Assembly (NCBI GenBank): GCA_034659995.1
Contig: JAYEIH010000041.1
Coordinates: 1-18,640, forward strand
Reading direction: 5' to 3'
DNA from: JAYEIH01 sp034659995
GTDB lineage: Archaea; Methanobacteriota_B; Thermococci; Methanofastidiosales; B48-G16
Length of the DNA stretch: 18,640 nucleotides
Shown here: piece after piece, positions 7,786-16,117 of the stretch
Layout of the letters: every line of letters starts with the position of its first letter
Position numbering within the stretch: position 1 is the stretch's first letter
The notes under the pieces: generated by a model
The model's input: the letters and a program-made list of their open reading frames with translations, nothing else
Databases searched by the model: none
Told to the model about the DNA's origin: nothing
Program-made: the position numbers and the translations under genes

Positions 7786-8106
7786 TTTATCACCGTTTTC
7801 TGTTACTTCCATGGAGGCTATAAAAGTTTTGCGGAAGATTAGATCGTCACAAATACCCGTTTCAGTGATGATTGGGCAATGAAGAACTGAGTAGGAAAAA
7901 TATGATTGCATAAATTATTACAGATTTCATTTGAGCAGAAGAAGTGGGGTGTTACCTATATATGCCCCCTACATACTGACTGGTCGGTATGTTATCTCTA
8001 TGAAGGTTTCGGCAGGACCGCGGGAACCCAGTTAGAATACAGCCTGCATTGATACAATCAGTATAAAAAGAGGAAAGAGATACTTATTGTCGGAAGAGGA
8101 ACCTTC
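7786..8106. promoter_or_regulatory. divergent regulatory region between the DsbD-like and MFS genes
   Basis: This 321-base gap holds no convincing gene. For the DsbD-like gene there is a TATA-like box read on the minus strand (ttttatag, 7818-7825), followed by GGTGAT (7789-7794) before ATG 7785. For the MFS gene, tataaaaa (8062-8069) and GAAGAGGA (8093-8100) stand before ATG 8107. A third box, tatata (about 7957-7963), lies next to a palindrome at 7971-7992 and could fire in either direction with a leader of over 100 bases. Confidence 0.55.
7971..7992. promoter_or_regulatory. TetR-like operator palindrome
   Basis: ACATACTGAC-TGGTCGGTATGT is an imperfect inverted repeat with ACATAC/GTATGT outer arms and GAC/GTC inner arms (18 of 22 positions symmetric). 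The GACyrGTC core inside AT-ended arms is a common shape for TetR-family operators. It lies 8 bases after a TATA-like element, where a bound repressor would block initiation. No TetR gene is present in the window, so the regulator would be encoded elsewhere. Confidence 0.5.
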
Positions 8107-9333
8107 ATGAAAAAAGATAGGATGTTTTATCGGTTTGCCATCTACGGATTTTTAAAGAACCTCAAATTTTTCGATCCATTTTTAATACTATTTTTTATAG
8201 AAACGGGGATCTCATTCCTGCAAATAGGCGTACTCATAGCCGTGAGGAGCATGGCGACCAATATTCTGGAGATACCGACGGGCATATATGCAGACGCCTT
8301 CGGAAGACGAAAATCGATGGTGATGTCGTTTATCTCATATATTGGCTCGTTTTTGGTCTTCTATGCATTTCCCAACTACTACCTTTTTATGGCTGCCATG
8401 GTACTCTTCGGGCTGGGGGGGGCCTTCAGATCGGGAACACATAAGGCAATGATCCTCGAGTATCTCCGAATAAACGATATGACGGATAAGAAGGTGGAGT
8501 ACTACGGTAGTACTAGGTCTGCCTCTGAGCTGGGAGCTGCGGTGAGCTCGCTTATTGCCGCAGGACTGGTATTCTACAGCGGGAGCTACAGGTATGTTTT
8601 TCTTGCTTCCATACTCCCCTACAGCATCGATCTGGTAAACTTAGCCACTTATCCCGCGGAGCTTGACGGAGAGATTGTGAGGGTTAAAAAAAATATGAAA
8701 AGACAGCTCAAAGATACATTGAAGGACTTTGTCGGAATCTTCAAAAATCTCTTTGCTATGAAGGCAATACTGAGTTCAGCGGTATTTAAGGCCTACTTTA
8801 AAATCACCAAAGAGTATCTGCAGCCCATACTCAAGGTATTTGCACTCTCATTGCCTCTTTTTGTTGCGCTTGAAGAGACAAAACGAGTTTCTGTGGTGGT
8901 CGGCGTTGTGTACTGCGGTATATATCTTCTTACCAGCTACACCTCAAAAAACTCGGCGAGAGTAACTGCAAGGTTCGGGGACCTTGCAGGAGCTGTGAAT
9001 ATGACATATATTGCAGGTGGCATTCTACTTCTCATTGCAGGCGTAAGCACGAAATACGGACTCGAATCAATAGCGATTGTTGTTTTTCTTCTTTTTTATA
9101 TGCTTTACAACGTGCGAAGGCCGATGACCGTTTCATTTGTCAGTGATCAGATCTCGCACCGTACAATGGCCTCGGGCCTCTCCGTGGAATCACAGGCAAC
9201 GACGATCTCCCAGACGATCATCGCAGTGGGTATCGGTGTGCTGGCCGATGCTTTTGGTGTGGGTATCGCTCTTTTTGTTATAGGAATAGCTATGGTGGTG
9301 ATCTACCCTCTTCTTCGGGTTAAAAACCGATAG
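8107..9333 (+). CDS. MFS transporter
   Basis: A 408-residue polytopic protein with about 12 hydrophobic segments. The MFS loop 2-3 signature is present as GIYADAFGRRKS (59-70) after EIPTG, typical of drug- or sugar-type MFS carriers. A long charged central stretch (about 190-215, KKNMKRQLKDTLKDF) separates the two six-helix halves, and a second motif-A-like segment is weak. By family knowledge it is a secondary transporter driven by an ion gradient; the substrate is unknown and efflux is a guess from the motif and the TetR-like operator upstream. ATG 8107 has a GAAGAGGA site and a strong TATA box 42 bases upstream. leuS follows after 130 bases with its own probable promoter. Confidence 0.88.
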   Translation: MKKDRMFYRFAIYGFLKNLKFFDPFLILFFIETGISFLQIGVLIAVRSMATNILEIPTGIYADAFGRRKSMVMSFISYIGSFLVFYAFPNYYLFMAAMVLFGLGGAFRSGTHKAMILEYLRINDMTDKKVEYYGSTRSASELGAAVSSLIAAGLVFYSGSYRYVFLASILPYSIDLVNLATYPAELDGEIVRVKKNMKRQLKDTLKDFVGIFKNLFAMKAILSSAVFKAYFKITKEYLQPILKVFALSLPLFVALEETKRVSVVVGVVYCGIYLLTSYTSKNSARVTARFGDLAGAVNMTYIAGGILLLIAGVSTKYGLESIAIVVFLLFYMLYNVRRPMTVSFVSDQISHRTMASGLSVESQATTISQTIIAVGIGVLADAFGVGIALFVIGIAMVVIYPLLRVKNR

Positions 9334-9463
9334 CTTTATAAGTGGATGCTACATCTCCCTTCTATATGTGTCCAATAAGTGATTGCTTTTTATGTGCATG
9401 AGCACAAGGACTTTTCTTGGGTAGTTTTGGAAAGTTATAGCAGTAATTGTGAAGGTGATAGTG
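9334..9463 (+). promoter_or_regulatory. leuS upstream region
   Basis: Directly after the MFS stop lies tttataag (9335-9342), a TATA-like element that would give a leader of roughly 100 bases. ttttatg (about 9388-9394) is an alternative giving a leader near 45 bases. A small inverted repeat TGTGC-atga-GCACA lies at 9393-9406. GGTGAT (9454-9459) is the ribosome-binding site for leuS. Which TATA box is used cannot be decided. Confidence 0.4.
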
Positions 9464-12262
9464 ATGTTTAGTGATATTGATAAAAAATGGCAGAAAAGAT
9501 GGGAGGATGCTAAAGTTTTTGAGGGGAATCCGGACGATAGAAAAAAATTCTTTGTAAATCTTCCGTATCCGTATATGAACGGATACATGCATCTGGGCAG
9601 GGCTTATACGTTCCTGAAGGGGGATATCATATCGAGGTACAAGAGGATGAGAGGATACAATACCATCTATCCCTTTGCCTTTCACTGTACAGGGACCCCG
9701 ATAATTGCGGCAGCTGAGCGGATCGCTGACGGAGAAGAAATACAGGTTAACAACTTAAAAAAAATGGGGGTTCCAGAGGAGGAGATCGAGAACTTTAAAG
9801 ACCCGGTCCACTGGACACAGTATTTCTCGAAAAAGATGATAGAACACCTGAAAGCTGCAGGATTTGGCATAGACTGGCGGCGATCATTTATCACTACCTC
9901 ATTAAATCCATACTACAACAAATTTATCGAATGGCAGTTTAGAAAGCTGAAAGAAAAAGGACTGGTAGCCATAGGAGAACACCCTGTTATATGGTGTCCG
10001 AAATGTCAGAATCCTGTGGGTGACCATGCAAGACTTGATGGAGAGGGAGAGACTCCGCAGGAGTTTACCCTCCTGAAATTCGAGTTCGGAGAAGCGTACA
10101 TAGTTGCGGCGACACTAAGGCCGGAGACGATCTTCGGACAGACAAACCTATGGGTCGACCCTGAAATAGAGTATGTCAGAGCAAGGGTGGATGGTGAAAC
10201 CTGGATCATGAGCGAGGAGTGCGCAGAAAAGCTGAGGAATCAGGAAAAAGACGTTGGAGCGGTTGGGAGTCTAAAGGGAAAAGAACTCCTTGGCAAATAC
10301 GCAACGGCCCCTGGAATTGAAAGAAAGATCATGATCCTTCCCTCGACCTTCTGTGATCCTGATCGAGGGACCGGTATTGTGACCAGCGTTCCGTCAGATG
10401 CTCCTGACGACTGGATGGGCCTGTACGACCTTCAGAAAGACAAAATGCTCTGCAAAAAGTATAGTCTTGACTGGGAGGCGGTGAAGAAGATACATCCTAT
10501 CCCAATAATAAAAACAAAGGGGTTCGGTGAGCTTCCTGCCGTTGAAATATGCAAAGAACTCGGAATAAAATCTCAAAAGGACAGAGAGCTTTTGGAAAAG
10601 GCCAAGAAAAAGGTATATTCCACAGGGTTCTACACAGGAAAAATGAATGAACACTGTGAGAAGTACGAAGGGCTATCTGTTATGGAAGCGAAGGAAGAGA
10701 TCAAAGAGATGCTCATAGATTCGGATAAAGCGGATACCATGTATGAACCCTCCGGAGAGGTAGTTTGCAGATGTCTCACAAAGTGCATCGTTAAAACAGT
10801 TGGTAATCAGTGGTTTATTAATTATGGTGATCCCGCGTGGAAGGAAGAGGTCCATAAGGCCGTGGATACTATGGACATAATCCCCGAGAACGTAAGAAAG
10901 CAGTTCCACTACGTGGTAGACTGGCTGAACGACTGGGCCTGCACGAGAGAGTTTGGTCTTGGAACAGAGCTTCCGTGGGATAAAAAATGGCTGATCGAAA
11001 GCCTCTCGGACTCCACGATTTACATGGCTTTTTACACGATCTCCATGTACTTCAATGAAGGGGTGATAGGTTCCGAGGTTATCGACGATGATTTTTTTGA
11101 TTATATCTTTCTCGGAAAGGAACTGACAAAGGATTACGACGTATCGAAGGGAACGCTGGAAAAGATGAGAGCAGAGTTCAGGTACTGGTACCCCTTTGAT
11201 CTTCGAAGCTCTGGAAAGGATCTCGTGCAGAACCATCTGACATTCTGTCTTTTCAATCATACTGCCCTCTTCCCCGAAGAGTACTGGCCGCAGGGATTTG
11301 CCGTCAATGGATGGGTAACGATAGATGGCGAAAAGATGTCGACATCCAAGGGAAATGTTACACTTCTGAAGAACAGTGTTGAACAGCACGGAGCCGATCC
11401 TACGAGAACGATGCTTGCCTTTGCAGGGGAGGGTGTGGACGATGCCAATATTGAGAGCACCTTTATCGAGACTATAAAAGAGCGGTTTCTTTCCTGGCAC
11501 GAGTTTGCCATAGCCAATTACGGGAAAGGAAGAAGCTCAGAGATACGGATTGATAGATGGATTGAGACCGTGACCCATCAGATCCTTCGGGACGTGGAGG
11601 AAGCCATGGAGAAACTTCTCTTCCGTACCGTACTGCAGAGAGGATTCTTCGATCTTCAGAGAAATCTTAGATGGTACCTCCGAAGATCTGAAAAGCCCAA
11701 TAAAGAGATACTCTCATGGATTATAGAGACGCAGACGAAAATTCTTGCCCCATTTGCGCCTCATATATCCGAGGAGATATGGGAGAAGCTCGGAAAGGAA
11801 GGATTTATCTCTACGGCAAAATGGCCTGAGTATAATGAGGAAAAGATAGATGAGAAGATGCTCAAAACGGAGGAGTACATAAAAGACGTCATTGATGATA
11901 TTAGAGAGATTCTAAGGATTGCAAAGATAAAAGGAGAAGCAGTGTACCTTTATACTGCACCAGAGTGGATGTGGGCGGCTGCCAAGGTTGTAAAGGAGAA
12001 AACGGACTTCAATAAAGCTATAAAGCAGCTCATGAGGGATTCGGCAATGAGAAAGAGAGGAAAGGCCGTGAGCAAGCTGATACGAACCCTGATAAAGGAT
12101 AGAGTGTTTGTGGAAAAAATGGCGGAAGAAGAGATTCTAAGGGAGTCAAAGGAGTTTATAGAGGAAGAGGTGGGGATGAAGATTGAGGTCAATGCTGAGT
12201 ACGACCCAAAGAATAAGGAAAAAGCTGCAATACCTGCCAAACCGGCTATTTATATCGAGTAA
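9464..12262 (+). CDS. leuS: leucyl-tRNA synthetase, archaeal/eukaryal type
   Basis: A 932-residue class I synthetase that charges tRNA-Leu. NLPYPYMNGYMHLGRAYTF carries the HIGH motif as HLGR (43-46), so the second His is replaced by Arg. RYKRMRGYN and FAFHCTGTPI are typical of archaeal/eukaryal LeuRS. The CP1 editing domain includes TLRPET (217-222) and RGTGIVTSVPSDAPDD (301-316). CTREFGLGTELPW precedes the KMSKS loop, here KMSTSKGN (from 624). An anticodon-binding helical domain (with FAPHISEEIWEKLG) and a Lys/Glu-rich C-terminal domain follow. ATG 9464 is preferred to the in-frame GTG at 9449 because GGTGAT ends four bases before it. The 3' end overlaps the convergent folC by 13 bases. Confidence 0.95.
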   Translation: MFSDIDKKWQKRWEDAKVFEGNPDDRKKFFVNLPYPYMNGYMHLGRAYTFLKGDIISRYKRMRGYNTIYPFAFHCTGTPIIAAAERIADGEEIQVNNLKKMGVPEEEIENFKDPVHWTQYFSKKMIEHLKAAGFGIDWRRSFITTSLNPYYNKFIEWQFRKLKEKGLVAIGEHPVIWCPKCQNPVGDHARLDGEGETPQEFTLLKFEFGEAYIVAATLRPETIFGQTNLWVDPEIEYVRARVDGETWIMSEECAEKLRNQEKDVGAVGSLKGKELLGKYATAPGIERKIMILPSTFCDPDRGTGIVTSVPSDAPDDWMGLYDLQKDKMLCKKYSLDWEAVKKIHPIPIIKTKGFGELPAVEICKELGIKSQKDRELLEKAKKKVYSTGFYTGKMNEHCEKYEGLSVMEAKEEIKEMLIDSDKADTMYEPSGEVVCRCLTKCIVKTVGNQWFINYGDPAWKEEVHKAVDTMDIIPENVRKQFHYVVDWLNDWACTREFGLGTELPWDKKWLIESLSDSTIYMAFYTISMYFNEGVIGSEVIDDDFFDYIFLGKELTKDYDVSKGTLEKMRAEFRYWYPFDLRSSGKDLVQNHLTFCLFNHTALFPEEYWPQGFAVNGWVTIDGEKMSTSKGNVTLLKNSVEQHGADPTRTMLAFAGEGVDDANIESTFIETIKERFLSWHEFAIANYGKGRSSEIRIDRWIETVTHQILRDVEEAMEKLLFRTVLQRGFFDLQRNLRWYLRRSEKPNKEILSWIIETQTKILAPFAPHISEEIWEKLGKEGFISTAKWPEYNEEKIDEKMLKTEEYIKDVIDDIREILRIAKIKGEAVYLYTAPEWMWAAAKVVKEKTDFNKAIKQLMRDSAMRKRGKAVSKLIRTLIKDRVFVEKMAEEEILRESKEFIEEEVGMKIEVNAEYDPKNKEKAAIPAKPAIYIE

Positions 12263-13455
12263 GCCTTCATATCACCCACAAGATACAGCGATCCGGTAAC
12301 CAGGATCGCGTCTCTCTTTTTTGTTTTCTTTTTTGCAGTCTCAAGGGCCTTTGCCGAGTCTTCTATTACTGTACCTTCCGTAAGAGCCGTTAGCTTCTCA
12401 GGGTCTAATGCCCTCTCACCATTTGGTTTAGTGAAAATAAACTCTCCGTTTAGTTCTTTAAGTGTTTCAATCATGCCTTCATAATTCTTATCCTCCAGAA
12501 CACCGAAAATAATATAGAGATTCTCGTAATCAAAGGTTTTAATCGTGCTCACTACAGTTTTAACGCCACCAGGATTATGTGCCCCGTCAAACACTATCAG
12601 AGGTTCTCTTCTGAGTATCTCAAACCGTCCCGCCCATTGTGTTTTTTTCAGACCCTCTCTCATGCTTCTTTCAGAAATTCCAAGAACATGTGATGCAAGG
12701 CTGGCCGTAGCGGCATTTAGAAGCTGGTGATCTCCTCGCAATGAACGTTTGAGATCTTTCAGGGTCACAAGACCGCTCACATCAAACTGATCTCCTCTTT
12801 TTTCATATTTTAGATCCTTCCCCACTGCATAGAGTTTCGATCCTCTCTCCTTACATATCTTGGAAAAGAACCCATAGAGATGATAATCCGAGATGACAGA
12901 GGGGGCTTTTTTGATAATTCCGGCCTTTTCATATGCTATCGCCTCAATGGTGTCACCGAGGATATCCGTATGGTCCAGAGATATATGTGTGATGACGGAA
13001 AGTTCGGGGGAAATGACATTGGTGGCATCGAGTCGACCTCCAAGTCCTACCTCAATGACGCCGTAATCTATTTTTCTCTCCGCAAAGTAGGTGAACATCA
13101 TTGCTGTCGTGATCTCAAAAAATGATGCGGGGTTCCCATCCTCAACAATATCAAGAATCCGTTTTCCTATCCTCAGCACATCCTCCTTTGGTATCCAGTT
13201 TCTGCCTATCTGAATCCGCTCCCGAAAATCTATGAGATGCGGTGAGGTGTATAGCCCTGCGGTGTATCCCTCTTCCATGAGCATCTGCGTGATCATCGCC
13301 GCGGTGGAGCCCTTACCGTTTGTCCCTGCTATATGGATAGATTTAAACTCATTCTGCGGATTATCCAAGATCTCAAGGAGATTCCTAATGCTCTCGAGTT
13401 TAAGGTCCGGGACGCCCCGATATGTATAGAGGTATTCGATGAACTCTTTGTACAT
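12250..13455 (-). CDS. folC: folylpolyglutamate synthase / dihydrofolate synthase family (Mur ligase superfamily)
   Basis: A 401-residue ATP-dependent ligase that adds glutamate to folate-type pterins. HIAGTNGKGST contains the P-loop (44-51), followed by YTSPHL (about 69-74), VGLGGRLDATN (136-146), ISLDHTDILG and YEKAGIIK (the lysine expected to be carbamylated), and DGAHNPGG (290-297). Length is normal for the family. The frame is open to a TTG at 13509, but ATG 13455 begins at the usual family N-terminus (MYKEFIEYLY). No Shine-Dalgarno precedes it; a TATA-like ctttaac lies about 27 bases upstream, so it may be leaderless. Many methanogens lack FolC and use tetrahydromethanopterin, so its presence hints at folate-type C1 carriers or another glutamylated cofactor. 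It is convergent with leuS. Confidence 0.92.
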   Translation of the reverse strand: MYKEFIEYLYTYRGVPDLKLESIRNLLEILDNPQNEFKSIHIAGTNGKGSTAAMITQMLMEEGYTAGLYTSPHLIDFRERIQIGRNWIPKEDVLRIGKRILDIVEDGNPASFFEITTAMMFTYFAERKIDYGVIEVGLGGRLDATNVISPELSVITHISLDHTDILGDTIEAIAYEKAGIIKKAPSVISDYHLYGFFSKICKERGSKLYAVGKDLKYEKRGDQFDVSGLVTLKDLKRSLRGDHQLLNAATASLASHVLGISERSMREGLKKTQWAGRFEILRREPLIVFDGAHNPGGVKTVVSTIKTFDYENLYIIFGVLEDKNYEGMIETLKELNGEFIFTKPNGERALDPEKLTALTEGTVIEDSAKALETAKKKTKKRDAILVTGSLYLVGDMKAYSI

Positions 13456-13524
13456 GAAAGGTAGAGGGAAGGAGAGGTTAAAGAAGGTTTTCCTTTTAGA
13501 ACAAGGCAATGCCCCATGAGTGAC

Positions 13525-13803
13525 TCATTTTTTTCCTTTCAGCTCACGGTAAACATCTTTTCTGTACCCCAATGTAACGATAAACACTTTTTTCTCTTTA
13601 CTATCAATTTCAAACAAGATTCTATACTTTCCACTCCTCAGACTCCACAGATCAATACCCCTCAGATGCTTTCCAAATGAGTAAGGAGACTTTTTCAATT
13701 TCTTTATTTTACTTCGTATTCTCTTTTCAGTCCCTTTGTCCAGCTTTCGAAGAATCTTTACCGTTTCTTCGGAAAGAAATATTGCATACATTTCAATTTG
13801 CAT
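13525..13803 (-). CDS. RelE/ParE-family toxin
   Basis: A 92-residue basic protein with the RelE fold pattern: YAIFLSEETVKILRKLDKG, a Lys-rich helix pair, HLRGIDLWSLRSGKYRILFEID, then VFIVTLGYRKDVYRE. R56, R61, Y80, R81 and Y85 are candidates for RNA binding and catalysis. By family knowledge it cleaves mRNA on the ribosome. The frame starts inside the upstream antitoxin gene (11-base overlap with the ATG at 13803). A second ATG at 13791 matches the usual family N-terminus (MYAIFL) and may be the true start. folC lies 69 bases downstream on the same strand. Confidence 0.88.
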   Translation of the reverse strand: MQIEMYAIFLSEETVKILRKLDKGTEKRIRSKIKKLKKSPYSFGKHLRGIDLWSLRSGKYRILFEIDSKEKKVFIVTLGYRKDVYRELKGKK

Positions 13804-13978
13804 TGATCATTTCTTCGTATGTTTCTAAAGAGACAACTTTTCCTCCCTCAATATCTTTTTTTCCCCTCGCCACACTCTCCATCATTTTTTTATCGAGGAG
13901 TACACTGAGAAGCTCTTCCATTTCATCTACTTTCTCTTTCAGTTCTTCAAATTCCTTCTTTGTTATCTGCACAGACAT
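13793..13978 (-). CDS. RelB-type antitoxin
   Basis: A 61-residue acidic protein, MSVQITKKEFEELKEKVDEM, then a helical region and a short C-terminal tail (GGKVVSLETYEEMINAN). The LETYEEM-type end is common in antitoxins of RelE toxins, which it would bind and neutralise. Its last codons overlap the toxin gene. An AT-rich TATA-like element (aatttaaat on the minus strand, about 14001-14009) lies about 26 bases before the ATG, so the transcript may be leaderless. Assignment rests on size, gene order and tail. Confidence 0.8.
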   Translation of the reverse strand: MSVQITKKEFEELKEKVDEMEELLSVLLDKKMMESVARGKKDIEGGKVVSLETYEEMINAN

Positions 13979-14100
13979 ATCTTATACTTTCCACAACTGT
14001 ATTTAAATTTATTTGCCCGAGCTTTTCTCCCTCTGCATCTTGCGACCTCAAAGGGCAAATGAGAAAAACCTTTTTAAATAAAGTTTCATCTGAAACTATT
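13979..14100. promoter_or_regulatory. divergent promoters of the RelBE-type and MarR-MATE operons
   Basis: On the minus strand, aatttaaat (14001-14009) lies about 26 bases before the antitoxin ATG at 13978. On the plus strand, tttttaaata (14071-14080) lies about 25 bases before the MarR ATG at 14101. Both spacings fit leaderless transcripts, and neither start has a good Shine-Dalgarno. A palindrome (14082-14097) sits between the plus-strand TATA box and the start. Confidence 0.55.
14082..14097. promoter_or_regulatory. operator-like palindrome of the MarR-MATE operon
   Basis: AGTTTCA-TC-TGAAACT is a perfect inverted repeat with 7-base arms. It starts two bases after the TATA-like tttttaaata and ends three bases before the MarR ATG, which is also the probable transcription start. 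A bound MarR dimer would block polymerase recruitment, so negative autoregulation is likely by position and family habit. Confidence 0.6.
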
Positions 14101-14559
14101 ATGAGAGAAAAAAAGAAGGATCCCCCGATACTCAAGCTTTTTTCCATTATACACTGGCAGACACGGATATTCATCGAAAAAAAGCTGGGCCCCTATGATC
14201 TGAGCTGGGGTGAGCTCCACATACTGATAAGGCTCTATAAATGGGGTGACGGGGTAACACAGAAGAGACTGAGCCAGGATCTGAGAATATCCAAGGCTAC
14301 AACATCTAAGATGGTCAGAAAACTGGAAGAAGAGGGTTATATCATGAGAAAGAAGGGTACAAGGGATGCACGGTGCTATAGAGTATATCTCACTGAAAAA
14401 GAAAAGAAACTCAGTCCCATTCTGAAGGAGATCAGAGAGGAAGGAGAAGGCATTCTTTTTGAGGGTTTTACAGAGAAAGAAAAAGAATCCCTTATTAAAG
14501 ATCTGAACAAAATTATAGAAAATATCACAGAGGCGAATAAAGGTGATTGTTATGAGTGA
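14101..14559 (+). CDS. MarR-family transcriptional regulator
   Basis: This 152-residue regulator has a winged helix-turn-helix: VTQKRLSQDLRISKATTSKM (52-71) is the HTH, MVRKLEEEGYI follows, and the wing is RKKGTRDARCYRVYLTEKEK (83-102). N- and C-terminal helices would form the dimer. The frame is open further upstream to 13960, but ATG 14101 gives the normal MarR length and sits at leaderless distance from a TATA box. The end overlaps the MATE transporter start (ATGAGTGA, 8 bases). By family knowledge such regulators repress a neighbouring efflux pump and release on ligand binding. Confidence 0.9.
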   Translation: MREKKKDPPILKLFSIIHWQTRIFIEKKLGPYDLSWGELHILIRLYKWGDGVTQKRLSQDLRISKATTSKMVRKLEEEGYIMRKKGTRDARCYRVYLTEKEKKLSPILKEIREEGEGILFEGFTEKEKESLIKDLNKIIENITEANKGDCYE

Positions 14560-15919
14560 TGAGGTAACGGAAGGAGTAAAGGACCTTCTTGGCGAACCAA
14601 AGAAGGCGATACTGAAGATCTCCGTACCAATGATGATAGGAATGTTCGTTCAGTCATTGTACAATATAGCCGATGGGTTCTGGGTTGCAGGGTTGGGGGC
14701 GGATCAGCTGGCCGCTGTCGGTCTATTCTTTCCCTTTTTCATGATAATAATGGCCCTCGGAGCAGGGATAGGAGTAGGAGGGAGCTCCGCGATCTCCAGG
14801 AGAATCGGAGAAAGAAACAAAGAAGATGCAGATAATACGGCAGTTCATACAATTATCCTTGGTATAATCATAGCACTTGTCTTCAGCCTGCCCGTACTGC
14901 CCTTTATTGACAATATATTCAACTCTATAAGTGGTGATGGAAATGTAGGTGATATGGCTGCAGATTATGCAAGAATTCTTTTTGCAGGGGCCGTTGCTCT
15001 TATTTTTTCCAACATAGCAAATGCAATACTCAGAGGGGAGGGTGATGCCAAAAGGGCGATGTACGGACTGATGCTTGGATCAGGTCTGAATATAATCCTC
15101 GATCCGATATATATCTACGGCCTTGATCTCGGTGTCGTAGGAGCGGCTCTGGCAACACTGACCTCAATGATAGTTTCGTCATGCCTCTTCATCTACTGGC
15201 TTTTCATAAAGAGCGATACCTATGTGGATATAACATTTAAGGATTTCACTCCGAACAAAGGCATACTAAAAGAGATTCTCTCGGTTGGCGTGCCGTCCTC
15301 CCTGGCACAGCTCTCTATGTCCATAGCAATGGTCTTTTTAAACAAGATCGTGATCCTGGCCGGAGGAACGGACGGTGTTGCGGTTTTCACCAGCGGCTGG
15401 AGAATTGTTATGCTCGGTGTGGTACCTCTGATAGGTATGGCTGTAGGTGTCACCGCCGTTACCGCTGCGGCCTTTGGAGCAAAGGATAAGGAGAAACTCA
15501 GGACAGCCTACCTCTATGCCCTAAAAATAGGCGTACTGATAGAGCTCGGCCTGGCAGTCCTTATCGCAATTTTTGCTCATCAGGTGGCTTATATATTTAC
15601 CTATTCCGAGGGAGCGGCCCGTATATCCTCTGAGCTGGTGAAGTTCCTCAGAATAACTGCCATTTTTTACCCCACTGTGCCGCTGGGGATGTTAACCTCC
15701 GCCATGTTCAGAGGAGTGGCAGAGGGAACGCGTTCCCTGATTGTTACTATCCTGCGGACCGTCATCTTCCAGTTGCCAGTGGTATATCTCCTTGGAATTA
15801 CCTTTGGGTTTGGCCTGAGCGGCATCTGGTGGGGCATAGTACTGGGGAATGCCCTGGCGGTCTCTATAACATTCCTCTGGGGGAGAGTAACGATAGATGA
15901 GGTTTTTCAGGATGGATAG
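14552..15919 (+). CDS. MATE-family efflux transporter
   Basis: A 455-residue protein with about 12 hydrophobic segments in two similar halves. KISVPMMIGMFVQSLYNIAD (about 22-41), GLGADQLAAVGLFFPF and GVGGSSAISRRIGERN are typical of MATE proteins; the second half repeats the pattern with ILSVGVPSSLAQLSMSIAM. By family knowledge it exports cationic drugs or metabolites using a sodium or proton gradient. ATG 14552 is chosen because GGTGAT (14542-14547) lies four bases before it and the start overlaps the MarR stop, so the two are translationally coupled. The GTG at 14543 is in frame but lies inside the ribosome-binding site. Confidence 0.92.
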   Translation: MSDEVTEGVKDLLGEPKKAILKISVPMMIGMFVQSLYNIADGFWVAGLGADQLAAVGLFFPFFMIIMALGAGIGVGGSSAISRRIGERNKEDADNTAVHTIILGIIIALVFSLPVLPFIDNIFNSISGDGNVGDMAADYARILFAGAVALIFSNIANAILRGEGDAKRAMYGLMLGSGLNIILDPIYIYGLDLGVVGAALATLTSMIVSSCLFIYWLFIKSDTYVDITFKDFTPNKGILKEILSVGVPSSLAQLSMSIAMVFLNKIVILAGGTDGVAVFTSGWRIVMLGVVPLIGMAVGVTAVTAAAFGAKDKEKLRTAYLYALKIGVLIELGLAVLIAIFAHQVAYIFTYSEGAARISSELVKFLRITAIFYPTVPLGMLTSAMFRGVAEGTRSLIVTILRTVIFQLPVVYLLGITFGFGLSGIWWGIVLGNALAVSITFLWGRVTIDEVFQDG

Positions 15920-15975
15920 GAATCCGTCCAATCTTTGTAGTCCGCCATATAATAAAAAATAAAAGGAGTTCGTCC

Positions 15976-16100
15976 ATAAACGTTGTGGGGATATCGGAGG
16001 CAGTGGGGAAAAGGGCACTCTTTGTGGCCAGAGGAATGGTTTGAGTAGTGGGTGGGTAGAGGAACTGATGCATAAAGAAGGGGTTATCTCAGAGAAATAG
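15976..16100 (+). pseudogene. possible remnant of a small gene after the MATE gene
   Basis: AAAAGGAG (15961-15968) stands seven bases before an ATA where a start would be expected. From there the frame reads NVVGISEAVGKRALFVARGMV, then a stop. A shift of one base continues as GLSSGWVEELMHKEGVISEK to a stop at 16098-16100. This looks like a protein tail with a lost start and a frameshift, but I do not recognise the family and it could be chance. The rest of 15920-16117 shows nothing else I can support. Confidence 0.2.
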
Positions 16101-16117
16101 TAATTAGAAAACACAGG

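Noticed and set aside
7786..7911. Upstream extension of the DsbD-like protein by 42 codons
   Set aside because: The extension precedes the signal segment, crosses the TATA-like box, and ATG 7785 has an ideal GGTGAT site.
9393..9406. Hairpin TGTGC-atga-GCACA upstream of leuS
   Set aside because: Five-base arms are expected by chance at this scale; no tRNA-sensing element is known for archaeal leuS.
10673..11500. 275-codon open frame on the minus strand
   Set aside because: It lies wholly antisense to leuS, shows no recognisable domain, and leuS codon structure explains the openness.
13960..14100. Upstream extension of the MarR protein by 47 codons
   Set aside because: It would overlap the divergent antitoxin start and cross both promoters and the palindrome; ATG 14101 gives the normal family length.
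15692..16114. 140-codon open frame on the minus strand
   Set aside because: Mostly antisense to the MATE gene; low-complexity proline/serine composition and no start signal.
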